Part shown: positions 35,800 to 42,903 of the stretch, piece after piece
How the letters are laid out: every line of letters starts with the position of its first letter
How positions within the stretch are numbered: position 1 is the first letter of the stretch
Source: Atopobium sp. oral taxon 199 str. F0494
GTDB taxonomy: Bacteria > Actinomycetota > Coriobacteriia > Coriobacteriales > Atopobiaceae
Length of the DNA stretch: 64,000 nucleotides
Assembly (NCBI RefSeq): GCF_000411555.1
Contig: NZ_KE150486.1
Span: forward strand, 62,001-126,000
Direction of reading: 5' to 3'
Program-made: the position numbers and the translations under genes
Notes under the pieces: model-generated
Seen by the model: the letters and a program-made list of their open reading frames with translations, nothing else
What the model was told of the DNA's origin: nothing
Database searches by the model: none

Positions 35800-35874
35800 A
35801 TGCGCCTATACTAACTCTGATAAAAGTTCATTATGGCGAACTTAGTGAGCTTGCTGTTACATGTTGGGAGAGGT

Positions 35875-36129
35875 ATGGCCGTAGAACATACAGACACTCA
35901 AGGGACGTCTCAGCTTCCGCTGGCAATGCTTGGCGAGGGCGAGACTGCCCGTATCGTGCAGGTTAAAGGAGCGTCTGAGCTGCGCCAGCATCTGGCAACT
36001 TTGGGATTTGTCGAGGGAGCTGAGGTGACGGTCGCTTCACGCGTCAATGGAGACGTGATTGTGAGCGTTAAAGGCGCTCGCTTAGGTCTCAATCGTCAAA
36101 TGTCCAGTCACATCATGGTGACTCTTTAA
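35875..36129 (+). CDS. feoA: FeoA-domain protein, first copy
   Basis: The 84-residue protein is a small SH3-like FeoA domain: LGEGETARIVQVKGASELRQHLATLGFVEGAEVTVASRVNGDVIVSVKGARLGLNRQMSSHIMVTL. FeoA proteins assist the ferrous-iron permease FeoB. The start at 35875 follows GGGAGAGG; an upstream in-frame codon at 35833 lacks a ribosome site. First gene of feoA-feoA-feoB, 61 bases before the second FeoA. Confidence 0.92.
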   Translation: MAVEHTDTQGTSQLPLAMLGEGETARIVQVKGASELRQHLATLGFVEGAEVTVASRVNGDVIVSVKGARLGLNRQMSSHIMVTL

Positions 36130-36190
36130 TCGTTGTATAACGCTGCATTTTGCGGCTTGATGTGCCAGAAAGCTGGCAAAAGGAGGAAAC

Positions 36191-36421
36191 ATGTCCACTC
36201 TGAAGGAAGTGAAGGTGGGGCAGAGTTGCACTGTTGCCAAATTGACTGGCACCGGTGCGGTGAAGCGCCGCATCATGGATATGGGCCTTACCAAAGGAAC
36301 TGAGGTTCATGTAAAAAAGGTTGCCCCGCTCGGTGACCCTATTGAGCTCACCGTTCGCGGCTATGAGCTCTCCATCCGCAAGGATGAAGCGGCAAGTATC
36401 GAAGTCACCGATGTTCACTAG
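36191..36421 (+). CDS. feoA: FeoA-domain protein, second copy
   Basis: The 76-residue protein is a second FeoA domain: TLKEVKVGQSCTVAKLTGTGAVKRRIMDMGLTKGTEVHVKKVAPLGDPIELTVRGYELSIRKDEAASIEV. It matches classical FeoA more closely than the first copy, including the GD-PIE block. Tandem unequal FeoA genes before FeoB are known in anaerobes; the two may form a heteromeric FeoA platform. A strong AAAAGGAGG ribosome site precedes it. feoB starts 11 bases after its stop. Confidence 0.95.
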   Translation: MSTLKEVKVGQSCTVAKLTGTGAVKRRIMDMGLTKGTEVHVKKVAPLGDPIELTVRGYELSIRKDEAASIEVTDVH

Positions 36422-36432
36422 AGGAGTAGCGG

Positions 36433-39093
36433 ATGTCCGATAAAACCATCATCGGTCTCGCAGGTAACCCAAACTGCGGTAAGACCACTTTGTTTAACGA
36501 GCTTACTGGCTCAAACGGATACGTTGGCAACTGGCCGGGCGTTACCGTTGAAAAGAAGCAGGCGACATGGCGCGCCGATAAAAACGTCACCTTTGTCGAT
36601 TTGCCTGGCATTTACTCGTTGTCACCGTACTCTCCTGAAGAAACGGTTTCGCGAGACTACATCGTAAACGAGCGCCCCGACGCCATCATCAACCTGCTTG
36701 ACGTTACCAACCTCGAGCGCAACCTCTATCTGACGACGCAGGTTCTTGAGGCGGGTCGTCCGGTAGTTGTCGGTCTGAACATGATCGACCTGCTCAAGGA
36801 GCGCGGCGACGTCATTGATACGGCAGTGTTGTCCGAGAAGCTCGGCGTACCTGTCGTCGAGGTTTCAGCGCTGCGCAACACAAACGTTACGGAACTCGTT
36901 AAGACCGCAGTTGAGGCTGGCAAGAAGGGTGTGCCTTCGCAGGGTCCCAAGTGCTTCTCGCCAGAGGTGGAAAAGGCGCTCGAAAAGATTGCCGACCTTA
37001 TCGCCGACGCCGCTCCCGCCGCGCTTTCTCGCTGGTACTCCATTAAGGTCTTTGAGCGCGACGCGTCTGCCATCGCTCCTCTCGGTCTTTCTGCCGAGAA
37101 GGACGCCCAGCTTGAAGACATTATTTCTGCTGTCGAGAAGTCTCGCGATGATGACGCGGAGTCGATTATTACGTCTGACCGCTACGAGTGGATTGCAACG
37201 GTCATGGCGGCGGCCGTTAAGAAGGCTCCCAAGAAGCTGACGCGTTCCGAGAAGATCGACCGCATCGTTACCAATCGTATCCTGGGTCTTCCTATCTTTA
37301 TCGCGGTTATGACACTCGTATATTTCCTGGCCATTTCAACGGTGGGCACCGCCGCGACCGACTGGGTGAACGATAACCTGTTCGGTGAAGGCTTCCATGT
37401 GTTTGGCATTGGTGATGCTGAATATAACGAGGCCAAAGAAGAATTTGATGAGCACCACTACGGAGATACCATCGACGCCTACTTTGACGCCGCTGAAGAG
37501 GCTGGCATTGATGTTGAGGCCGCTAAAGCTGCGGTTGAGGCAAAGGAATGGGACTCTGAGGACCTCGCGAATTTCATTGAGGAAGCCTCCAAGCAAAATG
37601 TCATTGCGACAACCACGCCACTGCATGATGAGGACGGCAACCTGATTGATACCGATGATAATCCGGTCAGACTGGATGCTGATGGTCAGCCGATTCTTGC
37701 TGAAGGTCAGGTGCTCAAGACAGCCGGCGGCGTAACCGCTGATGGCTTTAAGACTGCTATCGAGGGCGCGGCCACTGAACCCGAGGCTTCCGATTACGGC
37801 GTCTGGTCACCAAGTATTCCTGACGTGGTGAAGGATGCTCTTGAGGGAGCAGGTGCAAGTCCTGCTGTTGTCAGCCTGGTCGTTGACGGTATCATTGGCG
37901 GCGTTGGTGCCGTTCTTGGCTTCATTCCGCAGATGCTCGTCTTCTTCATCTTGCTGTCCTTCCTTGAGGACTGCGGCTACATGAGCCGTGTGGCCTTCGT
38001 TATGGACCGTGTGTTCCGTCGCTTTGGTCTGTCCGGCAAGTCCTTCATTCCGCTTCTGATTTCTTCTGGCTGTGGCGTTCCCGGCGTTCTTTCTACGCGT
38101 ACTATTGAAAACGAGAAGGACCGTCGTATGACCGCCATGCTTACCACGATGATTCCGTGCTCTGCTAAGCAGCCGATCATCGCCTTAGTCATGGGCGTTC
38201 TTATCGGTGGCTCCAGCGACTGGTGGATTGCCCCCATGTTCTACTTCATGGGCGTTGCCGCTATTATCATTTCGGCGATTATGCTGAAGAAGACGAAGCC
38301 CTTTGCCGGCGAGCCCGCTCCGTTCGTCATGGAGCTGCCGGACTACCACATGCCGTCCATCAGATCGTGGGCCATGCACGTGTGGGAGCGCATCTCCGCT
38401 TATATCGTAAAAGCGGGTACGATTATCTTTGCCGCAGCTGTCGGTATCTGGGCTCTTTCCAACTTCGGCTGGGCTACCTGGGACGGTGGCAATGGCGCCT
38501 TCGGGTTCCTTCCCGGCTTTGACGGCGCTCCTGACGCTGTTATGGACTACTCGCTGCTTGCGGCTGTTGGCGGCTTCCTGAGCGTTATTTTCGCACCGCT
38601 TGGTTTTGCAAACTGGCAAGCCACCGCGGCGTCTATCTCCGCGCTTATCGCGAAGGAGAACCTTGTTTCCACCTTTGGCGTTCTGTACGGTCTGGGTGAA
38701 GCTTCGGAGAAGTCCGTTACCATGTGGACCGGCTTCGGCAGCATGTTTACCGATCCCAACGGCGTTCTCCACGTCGGCGCTATGTGCGCGTTTGTGGCGT
38801 TCAATATGCTTGACGCTCCGTGCTTCGCCGCAATTGGTACTATCCGTCGTCAGATGGACAGCCCCAAGTGGTTCTGGTTTGCCATTGGCTATCAGTGCAT
38901 CTTTGCCTGGGTCGTCGGCTTGATTATCAATCAGCTTTGGGAACTCTTTGTTCTCGGCACGTTTGGCGTGTGGACCGTGGTCGCGTTGATCTTCCTGGCG
39001 GCCATTCTCTTCCAGCTCTTCCGTCCGGTTCCCAAGTGGGATAAAAAAGACGACAAGATTCTCTCCAGCCTGAACGTTGCTTCTGCGAAGTAA
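36433..39093 (+). CDS. feoB: Ferrous iron permease FeoB with a long extracytoplasmic insertion
   Basis: FeoB is the GTP-dependent Fe(II) importer. The 886-residue protein has the N-terminal G domain (G1 GNPNCGKTT at residues 11-19, G3 DLPGIYSL, G4 NMID), a helical regulator domain, and the membrane part with gate motifs (LISSGCGVPGVLSTRT and TMIPCSAKQPII). Between the first membrane helix (about residue 300) and the next (about 480) there is a hydrophilic acidic insertion of roughly 150 residues, rich in Asp/Glu/Ala, which explains the length compared with 773 in E. coli. It may be an extracytoplasmic loop. It ends the operon before a terminator at 39215. Confidence 0.96.
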   Translation: MSDKTIIGLAGNPNCGKTTLFNELTGSNGYVGNWPGVTVEKKQATWRADKNVTFVDLPGIYSLSPYSPEETVSRDYIVNERPDAIINLLDVTNLERNLYLTTQVLEAGRPVVVGLNMIDLLKERGDVIDTAVLSEKLGVPVVEVSALRNTNVTELVKTAVEAGKKGVPSQGPKCFSPEVEKALEKIADLIADAAPAALSRWYSIKVFERDASAIAPLGLSAEKDAQLEDIISAVEKSRDDDAESIITSDRYEWIATVMAAAVKKAPKKLTRSEKIDRIVTNRILGLPIFIAVMTLVYFLAISTVGTAATDWVNDNLFGEGFHVFGIGDAEYNEAKEEFDEHHYGDTIDAYFDAAEEAGIDVEAAKAAVEAKEWDSEDLANFIEEASKQNVIATTTPLHDEDGNLIDTDDNPVRLDADGQPILAEGQVLKTAGGVTADGFKTAIEGAATEPEASDYGVWSPSIPDVVKDALEGAGASPAVVSLVVDGIIGGVGAVLGFIPQMLVFFILLSFLEDCGYMSRVAFVMDRVFRRFGLSGKSFIPLLISSGCGVPGVLSTRTIENEKDRRMTAMLTTMIPCSAKQPIIALVMGVLIGGSSDWWIAPMFYFMGVAAIIISAIMLKKTKPFAGEPAPFVMELPDYHMPSIRSWAMHVWERISAYIVKAGTIIFAAAVGIWALSNFGWATWDGGNGAFGFLPGFDGAPDAVMDYSLLAAVGGFLSVIFAPLGFANWQATAASISALIAKENLVSTFGVLYGLGEASEKSVTMWTGFGSMFTDPNGVLHVGAMCAFVAFNMLDAPCFAAIGTIRRQMDSPKWFWFAIGYQCIFAWVVGLIINQLWELFVLGTFGVWTVVALIFLAAILFQLFRPVPKWDKKDDKILSSLNVASAK

Positions 39094-39214
39094 AGGCTAA
39101 AGGCGAGAATCGCGTCTGGGCGTCCTAGGGTATTTGGAGTACCCGGGCTGCTCACGGCGTTCAGGTCACCTACGGTACCCGTGTCTAGGGGATAGGGGAT
39201 CAACGAGGATTTTC

Positions 39215-39254
39215 AAACAGGCTGCAGGCATTTAGTGTGCTTGCAGTCTGTTTT
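39215..39254 (+). terminator. Terminator of the feo operon
   Basis: AAACAGGCTGCA and TGCAGTCTGTTTT form an 11-12-bp stem with one mismatch and a loop of about 14 bases, ending in a T-run, 122 bases after the feoB stop. The intervening bases hold a weaker GGGTA/TACCC hairpin. Confidence 0.8.
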
Positions 39255-39333
39255 ACAAGTAAGCTTACTTTTTCTCTCGCTTCCTGTTGTTTTCTCATGC
39301 TTTTTCATGCGCGTTTATCGAGGCTTTGGCTGT

Positions 39334-39542
39334 ATTTCCGATACGCTGGTTGTATCTTCACAGTTCCGCTCGCAATTCCAAAAAAGTGCCACAGTTGTGA
39401 TAAAAATACTTCACAACTCATGGCATTTTTAGGGGATTTATCACAACTGATGCCTTTTTTAGGAGTTTTCATATCACAACTCATGCCTAAATCTGGAATC
39501 TTCTGTCGCAGCTCATGTATCTCTTTGAAAAGAATATGGAAT
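39334..39542. repeat. Dispersed repeat, copy 2 (long form, inverted)
   Basis: This is copy 1 in reverse orientation. The core (39368-39500) differs from copy 1 at a single position by eye. The shoulder at 39500-39540 matches the left shoulder of copy 1 at about 49 of 60 positions including core edge, and the other shoulder shares GGAATTGCGAGC and GAACnGTGAA, but has only one of the three 14-base units. The pieces are intergenic, between the feo terminator and a structured RNA. Confidence 0.85.
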
Positions 39543-39624
39543 TCAGAAGGGCTGCCAAGCAAAGCAGCAGGATTGAGTGGGACAATACGAAGTAAGTCAA
39601 ATCTAACTTTGGAGATTTTGTGAA

Positions 39625-39838
39625 GGAATAGCGAGAAGTGCCTTCTGACTAGAAAGTATCATCAGGTTAACTTATTCTTACACCACGGAACGGATTACTT
39701 CCTTTCCGGGAGACGATTTCCCTAATCGTTCTCTTCTTTGGTTCCACATGCCTGAGATGGTAGACCCTCTCCCTACTTTCTAGGCAAAGAACACGAGCCG
39801 CTGACTCTGGGTGTCGGCGGCTCGCCCCTTTTTACAGC
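39625..39838 (+). ncRNA. Structured non-coding RNA, possibly raiA motif
   Basis: CTAGAAAGTA (39649-39658) is perfectly complementary to TACTTTCTAG (39774-39783), closing a region of 136 bases. Inside are a CGGAA.../TTCC(G) hairpin near 39685-39707, the block GGGAGACGATTTCCC (39708-39722), and GCCTGAGATGGTAGACCC near 39750-39767; GGGAGA at 39708 could also pair with TCTCCC at 39768. A strong terminator follows ten bases later on the same strand. The gap has no plausible protein gene. The conserved-looking unpaired blocks resemble my memory of the raiA motif of Firmicutes and Actinobacteria; that name is tentative. The 5' end is not located. Confidence 0.55.
39794..39834 (+). terminator. Strong rho-independent terminator of the structured RNA
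   Basis: CGAGCCGC (39794-39801) and GCGGCTCG (39817-39824) form an 8-bp perfect GC-rich stem with a 15-base loop, followed by CCCC and TTTTT. The nearest upstream gene on this strand, feoB, already has its own terminator 550 bases before, so this one implies an independent transcript. Confidence 0.85.
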
Positions 39839-39914
39839 GATTTTAGAAGATGTTGTGAAAGAGAGGGAGATATTGGGGAGAGTGTCGCGGCATGTGCGCA
39901 CGCTATAGGCGACT

Positions 39915-40036
39915 GCAAACGTGTTCGCAGCCGCAAGTGTACCCGCGACCGCAAACGTACCCACAACGCAAACGCACTCGCAGCGCAAGTGTACCTGCGG
40001 CCGCAAGCGTGCTCGCGCTGCAAACGGTGTGCTGCC
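39915..40036. repeat. Seven-unit 17-18-bp minisatellite
   Basis: Seven imperfect head-to-tail units beginning GCAA (starts at 39915, 39933, 39951, 39968, 39985, 40003 and 40020), each 17 or 18 bases, of the form GCAArYGTryyCGCrgCc, fill the space up to four bases before the stop of the CDF transporter gene. Purine/pyrimidine changes keep alternating GC content. No function is evident. Confidence 0.8.
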
Positions 40037-40039
40037 GGC

Positions 40040-41260
40040 TTACTTCCGGTATGGATCGGCATCCAACTCGCAGGACATGGAAGCAAGATCGCTGGTATCG
40101 CGGTCGATTTTAATGTTGAGCGAGAAATCCGGGTACTTCTCGCTAATGTCGTTCATGATATGGTGCATAAGTGCTTCGGAGTCAATGCCAAAGACAACGA
40201 CCATATCGAACGCCATGTATTTTTCGTCCATGTTGGCCGTGAATCCGTGGACCTGAATGACGCCGCCATGCTGCATGGCAATTTTGGTGACTTCCGTGCG
40301 CATTTCGATGACGGCGTTGTCCTGCGTGTTGCGCGCGTAGATGCCGATTGCGGCCATGATAATCTGGCCGTCCGTCTGGTCATAGATTTCATTGGTCAGA
40401 CGGCGTGTCATGGTGTCAATCTCGCTTGCCGTCATCTGGTCGGAAATCTCGGTGTGAAATGAGCCAACATAGCGGTCGGGTCCGTAGCTGTGCAGGATGA
40501 GGTCGTATACTCCTTCAGCTTCGGGATCATTCGCGACAATTTCGGCAACGCGGATGGAAAGCTCGGAGTCCGAGCGCATGCCGATGATCTCTTTCATGGC
40601 GTCTCTGAACATCTCAATGGCAGCCTTGATGATGAAGCCCGCAATCACGACGCCAACGTACGCTTCCAAGCTGATGCTCGTGAACGTGAAAATCAACGCG
40701 GCGGCGAGGACTGACGTGGAAATCACAGCGTCGAACAGGGCATCGGAGCCTGAAGCAATGAGCGTGTCGGAGTGGACTTGCCGGCCCTTGGCCTGCACAA
40801 AGCGCCCGAGAAGAATTTTTACGACAACCGCCACGGCAATGATGACTAATGAGGTGGTGGAGTAGGCGGGCGTTTCAGGGTTCACAATCCCTTTAATGGA
40901 CTCTATCAGCGAAGAGATGCCCGCGTACATGATAATTGCGGCGATAACGGTCGTGGTGATGTATTCGATGCGCCCGTGGCCAAACGGATGCTCACGGTCA
41001 GCTTCGCGGTTGGAAAGCTTGGTGCCCGCAATCGTGATGATGGACGAGATGGCATCGGACAGGTTGTTGACAGCGTCAAGCACTACCGCGATGGAATTTG
41101 AAAGCAGCCCGACCGCGGCTTTGAACGCGGCAAGCGCCACATTTACTGCGATGCCGATAATGCTGGTGCGAACAATGACCTTCTCGCGATTTCGCACATG
41201 GACACGGCCTGCCGCGGAGTTTGTTCCGGGATGATGTGAGGTATGTGAGGTATCGCTCAT
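40040..41260 (-). CDS. Cation diffusion facilitator transporter, MntE-like
   Basis: The 406-residue protein has six membrane segments and a cytoplasmic C-terminal domain longer than usual. The metal site of helix 2 is N65-x3-D69 in LDAVNNLSDAISS and that of helix 5 is D173-x3-D177 in SGSDALFDAV; this Asn/Asp-Asp/Asp set, in place of the His-containing zinc site, is that of manganese-type CDF exporters such as MntE. The motif DREHPFGHGRIEY is also present. It starts ten bases after the ohrR stop, on the same strand, so it belongs to gpx-ohrR-CDF, an oxidative-stress operon. Mn specificity is inferred. Confidence 0.85.
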   Translation of the reverse strand: MSDTSHTSHHPGTNSAAGRVHVRNREKVIVRTSIIGIAVNVALAAFKAAVGLLSNSIAVVLDAVNNLSDAISSIITIAGTKLSNREADREHPFGHGRIEYITTTVIAAIIMYAGISSLIESIKGIVNPETPAYSTTSLVIIAVAVVVKILLGRFVQAKGRQVHSDTLIASGSDALFDAVISTSVLAAALIFTFTSISLEAYVGVVIAGFIIKAAIEMFRDAMKEIIGMRSDSELSIRVAEIVANDPEAEGVYDLILHSYGPDRYVGSFHTEISDQMTASEIDTMTRRLTNEIYDQTDGQIIMAAIGIYARNTQDNAVIEMRTEVTKIAMQHGGVIQVHGFTANMDEKYMAFDMVVVFGIDSEALMHHIMNDISEKYPDFSLNIKIDRDTSDLASMSCELDADPYRK

Positions 41261-41270
41261 GACGCCTTCT

Positions 41271-41786
41271 TTACTCGCGGCTGTCCGCGCTCTTGAGAAT
41301 ATTGTCCGTTACCTTTTTGAGCAGCCTTTTCAACTCGGAGATTTCTGCTGGCGATAAGTGCACGCAGCTCCCCATTTCTTGCGGAACGACAGTCATTTTG
41401 TGCTTGAGGGAGGCTCCCTCTTGCGTAAGTGAGACAACCAGCCGACGACCGTCTACTTTGCTCTTCTCGCGAACCAGATACTTCTTGTCTTCAAGCTTAC
41501 GAAGCAGGGGAGTTAAGGTTCCCGAGTCAAGCATGAGGCGCTCGCCAAGCTCGCTAACGCCGACGGTTTTTGTCTCCCACAAAACCATCATAGCGATGTA
41601 TTGCGTGTAGGTGAGGTCAAACGGCGCCAGAAATGGTGTGTAGCGCCTCACCACCTCTTTAGCTGTCGCGTAGAGCGGAAAGCACAGTTGATTGTCGAGA
41701 AGCAGCATGTCCTCGAGGGACATACTGCTTTCGGGCGCGTCTTGCGGGGATGTGTCATTCACGGAAAGCTCGCTCTTATTCGACAT
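41271..41786 (-). CDS. OhrR-type MarR regulator
   Basis: The 171-residue protein is a MarR-family winged helix with the OhrR signature LDNQLCFPLYATAKEVVRRYTPFLAPFDLTYTQYIAMMVLWE. C35 is the peroxide-sensing cysteine; no clear second resolving cysteine is placed as in 2-Cys types (one Cys near SCVHLS exists). OhrR represses organic-hydroperoxide defence genes and releases DNA on oxidation. Its ATG lies inside the end of the gpx gene (11-base overlap), so it is cotranscribed with its likely target. A palindrome at 42422 upstream of gpx is its candidate operator. Confidence 0.88.
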   Translation of the reverse strand: MSNKSELSVNDTSPQDAPESSMSLEDMLLLDNQLCFPLYATAKEVVRRYTPFLAPFDLTYTQYIAMMVLWETKTVGVSELGERLMLDSGTLTPLLRKLEDKKYLVREKSKVDGRRLVVSLTQEGASLKHKMTVVPQEMGSCVHLSPAEISELKRLLKKVTDNILKSADSRE

Positions 41787-42339
41787 TGGTCTCAACGAGG
41801 TCCTTAACGGCGGCTTCAACCTTTTTCATGTCGACCGTTGGTTCAAAGCGCGAGACAAGATTGCCCTTTCGGTCAATCAAAAACTTGGTGAAGTTCCACA
41901 TGATGTAGGCCTTGTCGCCAAATTGTTTGTTGTTCTTATCCGAGAAAGGCTTGAGCAGAAGCGCTTTGGGGCTGTGGCCGAATCCCTTAAACGGCAGCGT
42001 GGTGGCAAGGCGAGAAAAGAGTGGATCTGCTGTCTCGCCGTTGACATCAATTTTCTTGAACTGTGGAAACTCAGTCCCGAATTTCATGGTGCAGAATTGA
42101 TGAATTTCATCGTCAGATTCAGGAGCCTGGCCGGCAAATTGGTTGCACGGGAAGTCGAGAATCTCAAAGCCCTTGTCGCGAAACTCGGAATAAATCTTCT
42201 CCAGGTCCTCGTACTGCGGGGTGAAACCGCAGCCGGTCGCGGTGTTGACAACAAGCAGCACCTTTCCCTTATAGGAGGAAAGAGGAACGGACGTGCCCGT
42301 GCGGTCGGTAACAGACAAATCATATATGTTGGTGCTCAT
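41776..42339 (-). CDS. Glutathione peroxidase-family protein (Cys type)
   Basis: The 187-residue protein reduces hydroperoxides, in bacteria usually with thioredoxin. It has the active-site block VNTATGCGFTPQYEDLE with peroxidatic C37, the resolving-helix block DFPCNQFAGQAPESDDEIHQFC, and the WNFTKFLIDRKGNLVSRFEP motif with the catalytic Trp/Asn. First gene of gpx-ohrR-CDF on the minus strand. Confidence 0.94.
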   Translation of the reverse strand: MSTNIYDLSVTDRTGTSVPLSSYKGKVLLVVNTATGCGFTPQYEDLEKIYSEFRDKGFEILDFPCNQFAGQAPESDDEIHQFCTMKFGTEFPQFKKIDVNGETADPLFSRLATTLPFKGFGHSPKALLLKPFSDKNNKQFGDKAYIMWNFTKFLIDRKGNLVSRFEPTVDMKKVEAAVKDLVETNVE

Positions 42340-42421
42340 GGTGATCCTTTCGTAGTGAATCTCTTGTCTCCGTTAGTGGGGACAAGAGAAGTGTAGCGGT
42401 TTTCTCGCTTGTGCAAGAGAT

Positions 42422-42437
42422 AAATTGTGCACAATTT
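42422..42437 (-). promoter_or_regulatory. 16-bp perfect palindrome upstream of gpx, candidate OhrR operator
   Basis: AAATTGTGCACAATTT is a perfect palindrome about 83 bases upstream of the gpx start. It fits the general shape of OhrR/MgrA-family operators (ATTGTnnACAAT-like). No separate promoter hexamers were assigned. The neighbouring bases 42443-42465 have overlapping CAGAATT repeats. Confidence 0.55.
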
Positions 42438-42594
42438 AAATTTCCAGAATTCAGAATTCCAGAATCCAAAAAAGTGAAATTGAGTCTTGCATTGTGGCGA
42501 AAAACTTCGTATGGTCAAATACGCTATTTTGTTGCACTACTTCTTGTCGTGCAGTCTTGCGCGGGAAGGGAAGCATAAAGGATAAGGAGTTGCT

Positions 42595-42900
42595 ATGAAG
42601 AAGAGAACTGGCTTTTGTATTGGCGCTGCTGGTGCGGCTCTTGCTGGCGTTGTCGCAGGTTTCGCGTCAAACGGAACGCTTCATAAGGCAGCGGTGAAGG
42701 CGACCGCCTGCGGTCTGCGTGTTTCTGATTGTGTCGCTGCGGAAACGCAAAATGTTGTCGATGAGGCTAACGACGTCGTTGCCGAAGCTCGTCGTGAGGC
42801 TAAGATTCAGGCAGCGGTTGACGCCCGCCTGGCTCAGCTGGAAGAAGGTATTCGCGAAGAGGTCATCAAGCAGATTGATACCGAAGGCGCTCAGGCATAA
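42595..42900 (+). CDS. Small membrane-anchored partner of P-type ATPase (DUF6110/PacL-like)
   Basis: The 101-residue protein has an N-terminal membrane helix (FCIGAAGAALAGVVAGFAS), a short segment with two cysteines (TACGLRVSDC), then a long amphipathic coiled-coil-like region (EANDVVAEARREAKIQAAVDARLAQLEEGIREEVIKQI). This layout is that of DUF6110/DUF1490 proteins encoded next to P1B ATPases, of which mycobacterial PacL proteins act as scaffolds for efflux platforms. Here the stop is three bases before the ATPase start. Function is inferred by analogy. AAGGAG precedes the ATG. Confidence 0.75.
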   Translation: MKKRTGFCIGAAGAALAGVVAGFASNGTLHKAAVKATACGLRVSDCVAAETQNVVDEANDVVAEARREAKIQAAVDARLAQLEEGIREEVIKQIDTEGAQA

Positions 42901-42903
42901 CGC

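Noticed and set aside
39237..39623. 128-codon plus-strand frame through repeat copy 2, with SQLMxFLG units also seen in copies 1 and 3
   Set aside because: The core is nearly identical at the DNA level, so conserved translation is not evidence of selection on protein; outside the core the predicted residues do not correspond and no ribosome site is present.
39719..39752. 23-codon minus-strand frame (MWNQRRERLG...) inside the structured RNA
   Set aside because: Conservation of this stretch is better explained by the plus-strand RNA with helix and terminator; no ribosome site.
42459..42476. GAATCCAAAAAAGTG near the gpx palindrome, similar to the terminal inverted repeat of repeat copy 3
   Set aside because: Only about 13 matching bases with no second end or core nearby; may be chance or a solo remnant, not enough to call a copy.
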